From an uncultured Oscillospiraceae bacterium (GTDB taxonomy: Bacteria; Bacillota; Clostridia; Oscillospirales; Oscillospiraceae): DNA of 33,149 nucleotides. The stretch lies in the NCBI GenBank assembly GCA_944386855.1, contig CALXCR010000090.1, positions 1 to 33,149 of the forward strand, given 5' to 3'. A model generated the notes under the pieces. The model saw nothing but the letters and a program-made list of their open reading frames with translations, was not told the DNA's origin and did no database searches. Position numbers and translations under genes: made by a program. Each line of letters opens with the position of its first letter. The first letter of the stretch is position 1. Of the stretch, positions 8,485-15,062 are shown piece after piece.

Positions 8485-8850
8485 ATGGTAAAAAAACGAA
8501 ATGATGTTAAAAAAGAGCTTGAAAAGCTGTCCAAACAGGCAGTGCGGGACGATTTTACGCCGATAAATTTCGAGCACGAGCGGATGGCCGAGTGGATAAA
8601 GCGGCTGAAATTCCGCAGGAAGCTGTTTTTTGGCCTTGACGAGCGCGACGTGTGGAAAAAGCTCTCGCAGCTAAACGATATGTACGAGGCGTCTCTCAGA
8701 GCCGAGCGCGCGAGATATGACGCTCTGCTCTATGAGCGGCAAAACGCCGGCGTAATCCCGCAAGAGGACTTGCCGGATGAAGTCTCAGGCGAGGAACACC
8801 AGGCGTCCGTAAGTACGCACCAAAAAGGGAAGAAAAAACAGACTACATGA
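8485..8850 (+). CDS. Cytoplasmic coiled-coil protein of the pilus operon, unknown function
   Basis: 121 residues, highly charged, with no signal peptide or membrane segment. The middle (KFRRKLFFGLDERDVWKKLS, then QLNDMYEASLRAERARYDAL) looks like one long helix or coiled coil preceded by a short 'FGLDERDV' turn, loosely like the 'GYDxxDV' start of DivIVA/GpsB-type proteins. The C-terminal third is polar and ends KGKKKQTT. A GTG at 8479 is in frame, but AAAGG at 8472-8476 best serves the ATG at 8485. It begins 12 bases after the adhesin stop and precedes the SipA-like gene, so it is co-transcribed with pilus genes. I do not recognise the family; a cytoplasmic positioning factor for pilus assembly is a guess. 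Confidence 0.75.
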   Translation: MVKKRNDVKKELEKLSKQAVRDDFTPINFEHERMAEWIKRLKFRRKLFFGLDERDVWKKLSQLNDMYEASLRAERARYDALLYERQNAGVIPQEDLPDEVSGEEHQASVSTHQKGKKKQTT

Positions 8851-8857
8851 CAAAACG

Positions 8858-8887
8858 GCGCCGTACAGCGCCGGATATCTACGGCGC
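8858..8887 (+). other. Intercistronic hairpin
   Basis: An 8-bp perfect stem (GCGCCGTA 8858-8865 with 8880-8887) lies between the coiled-coil gene and the SipA-like gene. There is no T-run, so it is an RNA processing or stability element rather than a terminator, if functional. Confidence 0.4.
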
Positions 8888-8921
8888 TAAGATAAAAACT
8901 GCGCAGAAGCGGTGATGACAA

Positions 8922-9461
8922 ATGCAAAACGGAACGAAGCTCGGAGAAATCTATAAAAAACGCCGCGAGAAGATAGCCCTGCGGCAGGGGTATATCGAGC
9001 TTCTTGTCAGGACACTCGCCTTTGCAGCAATACTGTGCGCCATTTTTACGCAGGTGTTTATGATAACGCAGGCGGAGGGCAATGCGATGTTCCCGTCCGT
9101 AAAGGACGGTGACCTTATCATAGCGTTCAGGCTCGAACCTGTGTATGAAAAAGAGGACGTTGTCGTCTACACGGCGGAAGGAGAATCAGTAATAGGCCGT
9201 ATAGTCGCCGCTGAGGGAGATGTCGTCATGATCGACGAAAACGGGGCGCTTTTTGTAAACGGAACGGAACAGAGCGGCGAGATAATGTACCCGACGTATG
9301 CAGGAGAGGAGCTGTCCTATCCGTACACGATCCCGGAGGGGTGCGTGTTCATATTGGGAGATTACCGCACGCAGTCGCGTGACAGCCGTAATTTCGGCGC
9401 AATAGAACTCCGCGACGTTAAAGGCAAGGTCATAACAATCCTGCGCCGCCGCGGGATATGA
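8922..9461 (+). CDS. SipA-like pilus signal-peptidase homologue, catalytic dyad missing
   Basis: 179 residues with the type I signal peptidase fold: one N-terminal membrane anchor (~30-50), box B at AEGNAMFPSVKDGD, box D at ESVIGRIVAAEGD and box E at GDYRTQSRDSRNFGA. The box B position normally holding the nucleophile Ser (SMxP) is Ala55 (AMFP). The position normally holding the general-base Lys (KR[IV]) is Gly92 (IGRIV). The structural DSR of box E is kept. This matches what is known of streptococcal SipA/LepA, a signal-peptidase-like protein without the Ser/Lys dyad that is needed for pilus polymerisation. By analogy it is a non-catalytic pilus assembly factor at the membrane. GGTGA at 8911-8915 precedes the ATG. 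It lies directly before the backbone pilin gene. Confidence 0.88.
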   Translation: MQNGTKLGEIYKKRREKIALRQGYIELLVRTLAFAAILCAIFTQVFMITQAEGNAMFPSVKDGDLIIAFRLEPVYEKEDVVVYTAEGESVIGRIVAAEGDVVMIDENGALFVNGTEQSGEIMYPTYAGEELSYPYTIPEGCVFILGDYRTQSRDSRNFGAIELRDVKGKVITILRRRGI

Positions 9462-9529
9462 AATCCCGCACATAAAAGCCGCCCCTGCGGCGGAATGAGA
9501 CAGATTGAGTTATTCAGGCGCCTGAATAA
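9451..9529 (+). other. Three consecutive stem-loops before the backbone pilin gene
   Basis: (i) GCGGGAT 9451-9457 with 9463-9469, spanning the upstream stop codon. (ii) GCCGC 9478-9482 with 9487-9491. (iii) A perfect 20-bp palindrome at 9510-9529 centred on GGCGCC. None has a U-run. They lie within 120 bases upstream of the pilin ATG and could set mRNA processing or stability so that the backbone pilin is made in excess. Confidence 0.5.
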
Positions 9530-9570
9530 TGAGATATAAAACAATCAAATTTAACAGGAGGAAAATCCAT

Positions 9571-10560
9571 ATGAAAAAACTTATTTCCGCCGTTCTGGCG
9601 GTCGTGCTTGTGCTGAGCCTCAGTGTCACGGCGTTTGCGACGGGAGGAGGCCACGGCGGCACGATATGCTCCGAGGCAAAGACATTTGCGTTCACGAAGG
9701 ACTATGTGGATGCCGAGGGTGATGCCGCGGCGACGTTCCCGGCCGAAACGCTGCAGTTTACAGTGACGGCGGCGCAGGGAAACCCCGATAATACCATGAT
9801 CACTGTAGCCGATCAGTCAGTTGACGCAAACCCGGACGAGATAACGGTAAATGTACCGTCGTACACGAAGGTCGGCAAGTATAACTACACCGTAACCGAA
9901 GTGGCCGGCAATACGCAGGGCGTTACATATTCTGAGGTCAGCTTTGACGTTCAGGTCCTCGTAACATACAACGCAGAGCATACCGCGCTCGTTGCGACAA
10001 CATCGTTTACGACAGAAGACGGAGACGGCAAGCTCGAAGGCGTAACGAACATATACGATCTCGGCTCTCTGTCGGTCAAGAAGACCGTATCCGGCAACCT
10101 TGCAAGCCGTGACAAGGAATTTGAAGTCGATGTCACCTTTACGGCAGAGGAAGGAAAGGTAGTGAAGAGCGCTATCACATATGTCGACGGCGCTGATACC
10201 AAGACGATAACGGCGGAAGCTATGGCAGACGGAACTGAAACCGTCACCATCACGCTTAAAGCTGACGAGACGGTCACGTTTTCAAACATCCCGGCCGGCA
10301 TAACATATGCCGTTGCAGAGCGTGATTACACCGATGGCGATGTAAACAGTGAAAACGGCTATGACGCGCCGGAATACACCAATGAGAGCGGCACTATCGA
10401 GGCCGGCACGACGGCTGAAGCAGCCATCAACAACAACAAGGGAACGACGGTCGATACAGGTATAGGTCTTGACAGCCTGCCGTATGTGGTCATTATGGCA
10501 GTTGCCGTTATAGGTCTTGCGACGCTTATTGTCCGCAGACGTACCGGCACGGAAGCCTGA
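9571..10560 (+). CDS. Backbone pilin with isopeptide-linkage domains
   Basis: 329 residues, FctA/Spy0128-like. Signal peptide 1-23, ending AFA-T. Domain 1 (~33-163) has candidate isopeptide residues Lys43 (FTKDY), Glu110 (YTVTE) and Asn160 (VTNIYD). Domain 2 (~166-290) has Lys170/171 (SVKKTVSGN), Glu250 (AVAERDY) and Asn287-289. It ends VDTGI (294-298), hydrophobic helix and VRRR, the same sorting signal type as the adhesin. Isopeptide bonds would stiffen the pilus shaft; the residues are read by analogy. The frame opens at 9529, but AGGAGG at 9556-9561 and a clean signal peptide fix the start at 9571. It would be polymerised by the sortase gene that follows. Confidence 0.92.
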   Translation: MKKLISAVLAVVLVLSLSVTAFATGGGHGGTICSEAKTFAFTKDYVDAEGDAAATFPAETLQFTVTAAQGNPDNTMITVADQSVDANPDEITVNVPSYTKVGKYNYTVTEVAGNTQGVTYSEVSFDVQVLVTYNAEHTALVATTSFTTEDGDGKLEGVTNIYDLGSLSVKKTVSGNLASRDKEFEVDVTFTAEEGKVVKSAITYVDGADTKTITAEAMADGTETVTITLKADETVTFSNIPAGITYAVAERDYTDGDVNSENGYDAPEYTNESGTIEAGTTAEAAINNNKGTTVDTGIGLDSLPYVVIMAVAVIGLATLIVRRRTGTEA

Positions 10561-10580
10561 TCGAACGTAGATCCAAGGCA

Positions 10581-10613
10581 GTCACAGAGGAGATCCCCCT
10601 TCTCCTCCGTGAC
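10581..10613 (+). other. Stem-loop after the backbone pilin gene
   Basis: A 13-bp stem with one mismatch (10581-10593 with 10601-10613, loop TCCCCCT) lies 20 bases past the pilin stop and 50 before the sortase start. No U-run follows, so transcription should read through. It could protect the 3' end of a pilin-only mRNA. Confidence 0.55.
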
Positions 10614-10662
10614 GCCGGAAATTTGACAGGCGCTTTACAGCACCGCGGTGGGGAGGAAGATC

Positions 10663-11445
10663 ATGTCATATAAAGTGCCGAGGTTTATATTAAAAGCGGC
10701 AAATGCGGCCGTTTCGGCTGTTATACTTTTCGCGCTGCTCGTCTCTGGAACGTATGCGGCGTTTGCCCTATGGGACAACGGGCAGATATACACCGAGGCG
10801 GAGAACGTGCGAGAGGACATGATCCAGATAAAGCCGGAAATAGATGAGAGTGAGCCGTCGGGCGGCGCGGATTTTGACGAGATCCGCAGTATCAATCCCG
10901 ATGTCCGCGCGTGGCTCACGATCGACAACACGAAAATCGATTACCCCGTGCTTCAGGGGGAGAACAATTTAAGCTATATCAATACGGACGTATACGGGAA
11001 TTTCGCACTGGCGGGGAGCATATATCTCGACTCGAGAAACGACGGCGCGTTCGGCGACAGATACTCGCTGCTGTACGGCCATCATATGGCCGACGGCAAC
11101 ATGTTCGGCGATCTTGACAAGTTCAAGGATCGTGAGTTTTTCGAGGAAAACGGGACGGGACTGTTGATTTTGCCGGACGGAGTCTATAGACTGAACGTCT
11201 TTGCCTGCCTTGTCGTAAACGCGTCCGACAACTATATTTTCGGGCCGGCGGCATGGCGTGACGACATTACCGAACTTCTTGATTATGCCGCCGAAAACGC
11301 GCTGTATATCCGCGCGGACGCGGTAAGATCGCTTGGTCAGAGCGAAAACGGTAAGATAATTGCGCTTTCGACGTGCTCGTCGGAGTTTACGGACGCGCGG
11401 ACGATAGTCCTCGCAGAGATGAGCGCTTACCTGTCGGAGGAATAG
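10663..11445 (+). CDS. Class B-type sortase, pilin polymerase
   Basis: 260 residues. An N-terminal membrane anchor (~8-36) is followed by the sortase barrel. Catalytic residues are His140 (SLLYGHHM), Cys238 (IALSTCSSE) and Arg246 (TDARTIVLAE). The text around these (VRAWLTIDNTKIDYPVLQG, DRYSLLYGHHM, TLSTC-like) is class B, not the lid-bearing class C of most pili. Streptococcal FCT pili are likewise built by a class B-type enzyme (called SrtC there). It joins pilin subunits by transpeptidation at their sorting motif on the outer membrane face. The GTG at 10648 is in frame but lies before GGGGAGG; the ATG at 10663 is the start. The TAG stop overlaps the next gene's ribosome site. Confidence 0.93.
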   Translation: MSYKVPRFILKAANAAVSAVILFALLVSGTYAAFALWDNGQIYTEAENVREDMIQIKPEIDESEPSGGADFDEIRSINPDVRAWLTIDNTKIDYPVLQGENNLSYINTDVYGNFALAGSIYLDSRNDGAFGDRYSLLYGHHMADGNMFGDLDKFKDREFFEENGTGLLILPDGVYRLNVFACLVVNASDNYIFGPAAWRDDITELLDYAAENALYIRADAVRSLGQSENGKIIALSTCSSEFTDARTIVLAEMSAYLSEE

Positions 11446-11458
11446 GAGGAATATCAGG

Positions 11459-12334
11459 ATGAGAAAAAGTTTAAAAGGCGCGGTAGCAGCGCTCTGTATG
11501 CTTGCCGTATGCCTTTCGCCGCTTGACACCGCGGTATATGCCGCAGGCGTCACCGGCGTGCCTGTAGACGTCGCCGTGAGCATAGAAGGTACGCCGCCGG
11601 AACAGGCCGAGGAATACAGTATCGTGCTGAAAGCGGACGACCCGTCGTTTCCGATGCCCCAGGGCTCGGCCGGAGGGGAATATACCGTCACGATAACGGG
11701 CGAGGGAGAAGCGGAGATCCCGGCCATCAACTATGAGCGCGCCGGCGTGTATACATACACGATCAGCCAGACGGCGGGCGCCGATGAGACGTGCGATTAT
11801 GACGACACGGTATATTATCTCACCGTATTCGTGACTAACAGAGAGGATGGGGACGGGCTTGAAACATCATCCGTCCTGCATACGGGCGATAAAAACGACA
11901 AACATGACTCAGCGTCGTTTACAAACACATACCCTGTCCTGACAGACATTACAGTCAGGAAGATATGGGATGCAGACGGAGAGAAAACGCCGGAAAGTGT
12001 CGCCGTTACGCTTATGAGAAACGGCGAAACGTATGAAAAGGTTATATTGAGCGAAGAAAACAACTGGACATATACCTGGAAAAGACTTCCCGCATCGGAA
12101 AAGTGGACTGTTGAGGAGACGGACGTCCCTGAAGGCTATAGGGCGACTTATTCCGCCGACGGAAACATTATTACAATAACGAACACCGCTGTTTCCGACG
12201 GAGATACGCCGCAGACGGGCGACAGCTCCAATGCCGCGCTTTATACTGCGACGCTTATCGCAGGTGTTTGCGGCGTGTGCGCGGTCGTCGCGCCGATGTC
12301 ATCGCGCCGCCGTACGCGGGATGACGGGAAATGA
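11459..12334 (+). CDS. Accessory (probably basal) pilin with Cna-B domain
   Basis: 291 residues. Signal peptide 1-29 (VYAAG). A pilin isopeptide-linkage-like domain (~32-158, with VYTYTIS and SFTNTY) is followed by a Cna-B domain (~163-243), whose candidate bond residues are Lys168 (VRKIW), Glu219/220 and Asn242 (ITNT). It ends TPQTGD (250-255), hydrophobic helix and SRRR. This sorting motif is of the LPxTG/xPQTGD kind and differs from the DTGI motif of the other two pilins. It may therefore be used by a wall-anchoring sortase elsewhere, making this the base subunit, like FctB. AGGAGG at 11444-11449 precedes the ATG. Last gene of the operon. Confidence 0.88.
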   Translation: MRKSLKGAVAALCMLAVCLSPLDTAVYAAGVTGVPVDVAVSIEGTPPEQAEEYSIVLKADDPSFPMPQGSAGGEYTVTITGEGEAEIPAINYERAGVYTYTISQTAGADETCDYDDTVYYLTVFVTNREDGDGLETSSVLHTGDKNDKHDSASFTNTYPVLTDITVRKIWDADGEKTPESVAVTLMRNGETYEKVILSEENNWTYTWKRLPASEKWTVEETDVPEGYRATYSADGNIITITNTAVSDGDTPQTGDSSNAALYTATLIAGVCGVCAVVAPMSSRRRTRDDGK

Positions 12335-12355
12335 TCATATATCATACACCTCCTT

Positions 12356-12387
12356 TTAAAAATGCAGCCGAAAGGCTGCATTTTTTT
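12356..12387 (+). terminator. Terminator of the pilus operon
   Basis: A perfect 12-bp stem (12358-12369 with 12374-12385), GAAA loop, ending in T7. It is 22 bases after the last pilus stop codon. Confidence 0.95.
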
Positions 12388-12388
12388 G

Positions 12389-12513
12389 TGCCCGCCGCTT
12401 GTAACACCTTTTTCCGCCCCTTGCAGGGGCGGAAAAAGCCGTCGCACTTGCGACAAAGCACACTTTTGCATATGCAAAAGGAACAGTCGCATATCCCGCG
12501 CTGTAAGGCGCGG
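12389..12513. repeat. Hairpin-chain intergenic repeat, copy 1
   Basis: Four hairpins in tandem: 12409-12420/12426-12437 (12 bp perfect), 12441-12454 (GTCGCACTTGCGAC), 12463-12480 (perfect 18-bp palindrome CTTTTGCATATGCAAAAG) and 12496-12501/12508-12513. The words GTCGCACTTGCG and TTTTGCAT.nGCAAAA recur at 17037-17074, and GTAACACC recurs at the window's right end. No coding sequence is visible. Confidence 0.7.
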
Positions 12514-12839
12514 AAAAAGCGCGCAAACAGTTATCTATTTGTCGCTGATTTTTAATACAGATTAATTACATACAAAGTAAAAATGCTGTGATAAAATTAG
12601 TCGGAAAAGATGAAAATTAAACAAGGTAATGGGTATATCGATAAATACATTACCGATATACTAATCTTGCAATTCCCAAAACGAAATACCGTTGTTATAA
12701 TGGTATCGTAAACAAAATAACGGGCGCAAATCCCGGAAACCCCGGCGTTTTAGACCATGGATGTACATAGATTGCCGGATGCGTATTTGCGGCCTGGACA
12801 AACAAACGAGTATTTAAAATTTTATGGGAGGAAATTATC
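12514..12839. other. AT-rich leader and control region before the alcohol dehydrogenase
   Basis: No gene is seen here. It contains interlocked inverted repeats: GGTAATG 12625-12631 with 12648-12654, and GTATATCG 12633-12640 with 12654-12661. Both lie 35-75 bases upstream of the promoter below. The leader from ~12708 to 12839 is about 130 bases and holds only a weak CGGG/CCCG stem, which I could not match to a known riboswitch. Confidence 0.5.
12693..12701 (+). promoter_or_regulatory. Extended -10 promoter of the alcohol dehydrogenase
   Basis: TGTTATAAT (12693-12701) is a perfect extended -10. The -35 position at 17 bp (TTCCCA, 12673-12678) is poor, as is common with extended -10 promoters. 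Confidence 0.65.
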
Positions 12840-14057
12840 ATGGCAAGATTTACATTACCCAGAGATCTGTATCATGGCAAAGGCACGCTTGAAGTTCTTA
12901 AAACGCTTGAAGGCAAAAAAGCGATGGTATGTGTCGGCGGCGGCTCGATGAAGAAATTTGGATTCCTTGACAAGGCTGTTGGCTATCTTAAAGAAGCCGG
13001 TATGGAAGTCGAGCTGTTTGAGGGTATTGAGGCAGACCCCTCTGTCGAGACTGTCATGCGCGGCGCCGAAGCTATGCTGAAGTTCGAGCCTGACTGGATA
13101 GTAGCTATGGGCGGCGGCTCGCCGATCGATGCCGCTAAGGCTATGTGGATCAAGTACGAGTATCCTGAGATCACGTTTGAAGATATGTGCAAAGTGTTCG
13201 GTATCCCGAAGCTTCGCCGGAAAGCTCATTTCTGTGCGATCCCGTCAACGTCCGGCACTGCTACCGAGGTTACGGCGTTCTCGATCATCACCGATTATCA
13301 CAAGGGCATTAAATATCCTATCGCAGACTTTGAGATCACACCGGATATCGCTATCGTTGATCCCGAGCTTGCGGAGACAATGCCGCAGAAGCTCACGGCT
13401 CACACCGGCATGGACGCTATGACCCATGCGATCGAAGCTTACGTTTCCACCGCAAACTGCGATTACACAGATCCGCTTGCAATGCACGCGATCAAGATGA
13501 TCCAAAAAGATCTTGTAAAGTCCTACAACGGAGACACGGACGCACGCGCTTCCATGCATAACGCACAGTGCCTCGCCGGTATGGCGTTCTCGAACGCTCT
13601 GCTCGGTATTGTCCACTCCATGGCTCATAAGACCGGCGCCGCTTTCGACGATTACGGCGCACATATCATCCATGGTGCTGCAAACGCAATGTACCTGCCC
13701 AAGGTCATCGCTTACAATGCGAAGAACGAGACGGCTGCCGAGAGATATGCTGAGATTGCTGACGCGATGAAACTCGGCGGCAATTCTGTCGAGGAGAAGG
13801 TACAGCTTCTTATCGCTTACCTGCGCAAGATGAACGACGATCTCAATATCCCGCACTGCATCAAGAACTACGGCGCTGACAGCTATCCGTGCGAGCAGGG
13901 CTTTGTCCCCGAGGATGTTTTCCTTGAGAGACTGCCGGAGATCGCGAAAAACGCCATCGGCGACGCCTGTACCGGATCAAACCCGCGTCAGCCGTCACAG
14001 GAAGAGATGGAAAAGCTTCTTAAATGCTGCTACTACGACACAGAGGTCGATTTCTAA
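12840..14057 (+). CDS. Iron-containing alcohol dehydrogenase (butanol-dehydrogenase type)
   Basis: 405 residues, close to the family's 380-400. The NAD(P)-binding motif GGGSPID is at 91-97. The metal-site region is GMDAMTHAIEAY (Asp192, His196), VHSMAHKTGA (His259) and AHIIHGAANA (His278), four ligands as expected. It reduces aldehydes to alcohols, or the reverse, in the cytosol. Codon use (many GCT, CTT, ATC) differs from the GCG/ATA-rich neighbours, which suggests high expression. GGGAGG at 12825-12830 precedes the ATG. nfnAB follows 160 bases downstream, linking it to NADPH supply. Coenzyme and chain length are not decided by the sequence. Confidence 0.93.
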   Translation: MARFTLPRDLYHGKGTLEVLKTLEGKKAMVCVGGGSMKKFGFLDKAVGYLKEAGMEVELFEGIEADPSVETVMRGAEAMLKFEPDWIVAMGGGSPIDAAKAMWIKYEYPEITFEDMCKVFGIPKLRRKAHFCAIPSTSGTATEVTAFSIITDYHKGIKYPIADFEITPDIAIVDPELAETMPQKLTAHTGMDAMTHAIEAYVSTANCDYTDPLAMHAIKMIQKDLVKSYNGDTDARASMHNAQCLAGMAFSNALLGIVHSMAHKTGAAFDDYGAHIIHGAANAMYLPKVIAYNAKNETAAERYAEIADAMKLGGNSVEEKVQLLIAYLRKMNDDLNIPHCIKNYGADSYPCEQGFVPEDVFLERLPEIAKNAIGDACTGSNPRQPSQEEMEKLLKCCYYDTEVDF

Positions 14058-14092
14058 TACAGCCGAAAACGGCAAAACAAGTTTAAAACCAT

Positions 14093-14124
14093 GGAGCACA
14101 GGGCGAAATAACGCCCTGCGCTCC
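14093..14124 (+). terminator. Hairpin after the alcohol dehydrogenase, weak terminator or attenuator
   Basis: A 13-bp stem with one A-C mismatch (14093-14105 with 14112-14124), loop AAATAA, followed only by TTGACC. The poor U-run suggests partial read-through into nfnA. Confidence 0.55.
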
Positions 14125-14218
14125 TTGACCGCGTAACGTGTAAAATGATTTTATGAAAATAGGCGGAAAAACGCCCCTGTGTGCGAGTTAATATTTTTCA
14201 GAAAGGTGTACAGTAAAA

Positions 14219-15061
14219 ATGTATCGTATCGTAGACAAAAAAATCCTGAACCCCACTGTCACACAGATGGATATCTACGCGCCCCTTGTCGCCAAAAAGG
14301 CAAAGCCCGGGCAGTTCATCATACTGCGCGTCGACGAGGACGGGGAGAGAATCCCGCTTACTATCTCTGACCATGACAAGGCCGCGGGGACTGTAAGGAT
14401 CATTTTCCAGGTCGTCGGAGCGACGACCGAAAAGCTAAATCATAAGCAAGCCGGAGAGTATATCCAGGATTTTGTTGGACCGCTCGGACGTCCGACGGAG
14501 CTTGACGGTATAAAAAAGGCGTGCATAGTCGGCGGCGGCGTCGGCTGCGCCATAGCGTATCCGATAGCCAAGGCGCTGCATGAGATGGGCTGCGAGGTGT
14601 ACTCGATAATCGGCTTCAGAAACCGTGATCTTGTGATACTTGAGGACGAGTTTGCGGCCTGCTCCGATAAGCTCACGGTAATGACTGACGACGGCTCGTA
14701 CGGACAGAAGGGCGTTGTCACTGAGCCGCTTAAAGAGGCGATTGAGGCCGGAGAGCGGTATGACGAGGTCATAACTATCGGCCCTATGATAATGATGAAG
14801 TTTGTCGTTGCTACGACAAAGCCTTACGGAATCAAGACTACGGTCTCCATGAACCCGATTATGATCGACGGAACGGGTATGTGCGGCGGATGCCGTCTCA
14901 CCGTCGGCGGAGAGACGAAGTTTGCGTGTGTCGACGGGCCCGATTTCGACGGCTTCAAGATCGATTTCGACGAGACGATGAAGCGCTCGCAGATGTACAG
15001 GCCGTTTGAACTTGAATCGCGCGAGAAGGTCTGCAACCTGTTCAAAAAGGAGATAGAGTAA
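14219..15061 (+). CDS. nfnA: NADH-dependent reduced ferredoxin:NADP+ oxidoreductase, small subunit
   Basis: 280 residues, ferredoxin-NADP reductase-like. The FAD-binding RIPLTIS is at 44-50, the nucleotide-binding GGGVGC at 105-110, and the C-terminal [2Fe-2S] site at DGTGMCGGCR...FACVDG (Asp217, Cys222, Cys225, Cys237). This Asp plus three Cys set is the one known for Nfn/SudB proteins. With NfnB it performs flavin-based electron bifurcation: NADPH is made from reduced ferredoxin and NADH, reversibly, in the cytosol. AGAAAGGTG at 14200-14208 precedes the ATG. The next gene starts one base after its stop. SudB (sulfide dehydrogenase) is the alternative name for the same type. Confidence 0.93.
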   Translation: MYRIVDKKILNPTVTQMDIYAPLVAKKAKPGQFIILRVDEDGERIPLTISDHDKAAGTVRIIFQVVGATTEKLNHKQAGEYIQDFVGPLGRPTELDGIKKACIVGGGVGCAIAYPIAKALHEMGCEVYSIIGFRNRDLVILEDEFAACSDKLTVMTDDGSYGQKGVVTEPLKEAIEAGERYDEVITIGPMIMMKFVVATTKPYGIKTTVSMNPIMIDGTGMCGGCRLTVGGETKFACVDGPDFDGFKIDFDETMKRSQMYRPFELESREKVCNLFKKEIE

Positions 15062-15062
15062 A

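Noticed and set aside
8858..8887. Terminator splitting the pilus operon
   Set aside because: The stem is good but no U-run follows on the plus strand, and the SipA-like gene has no promoter of its own in the short gap.
12708..12839. Riboswitch in the alcohol dehydrogenase leader
   Set aside because: Only one weak CGGG/CCCG stem is visible, with no conserved core I can match to a known class and no terminator before the start codon.
12757..12951. Small gene or leader peptide before the alcohol dehydrogenase
   Set aside because: It overlaps the dehydrogenase start in another frame, lacks a ribosome site and looks like random translation of the leader.
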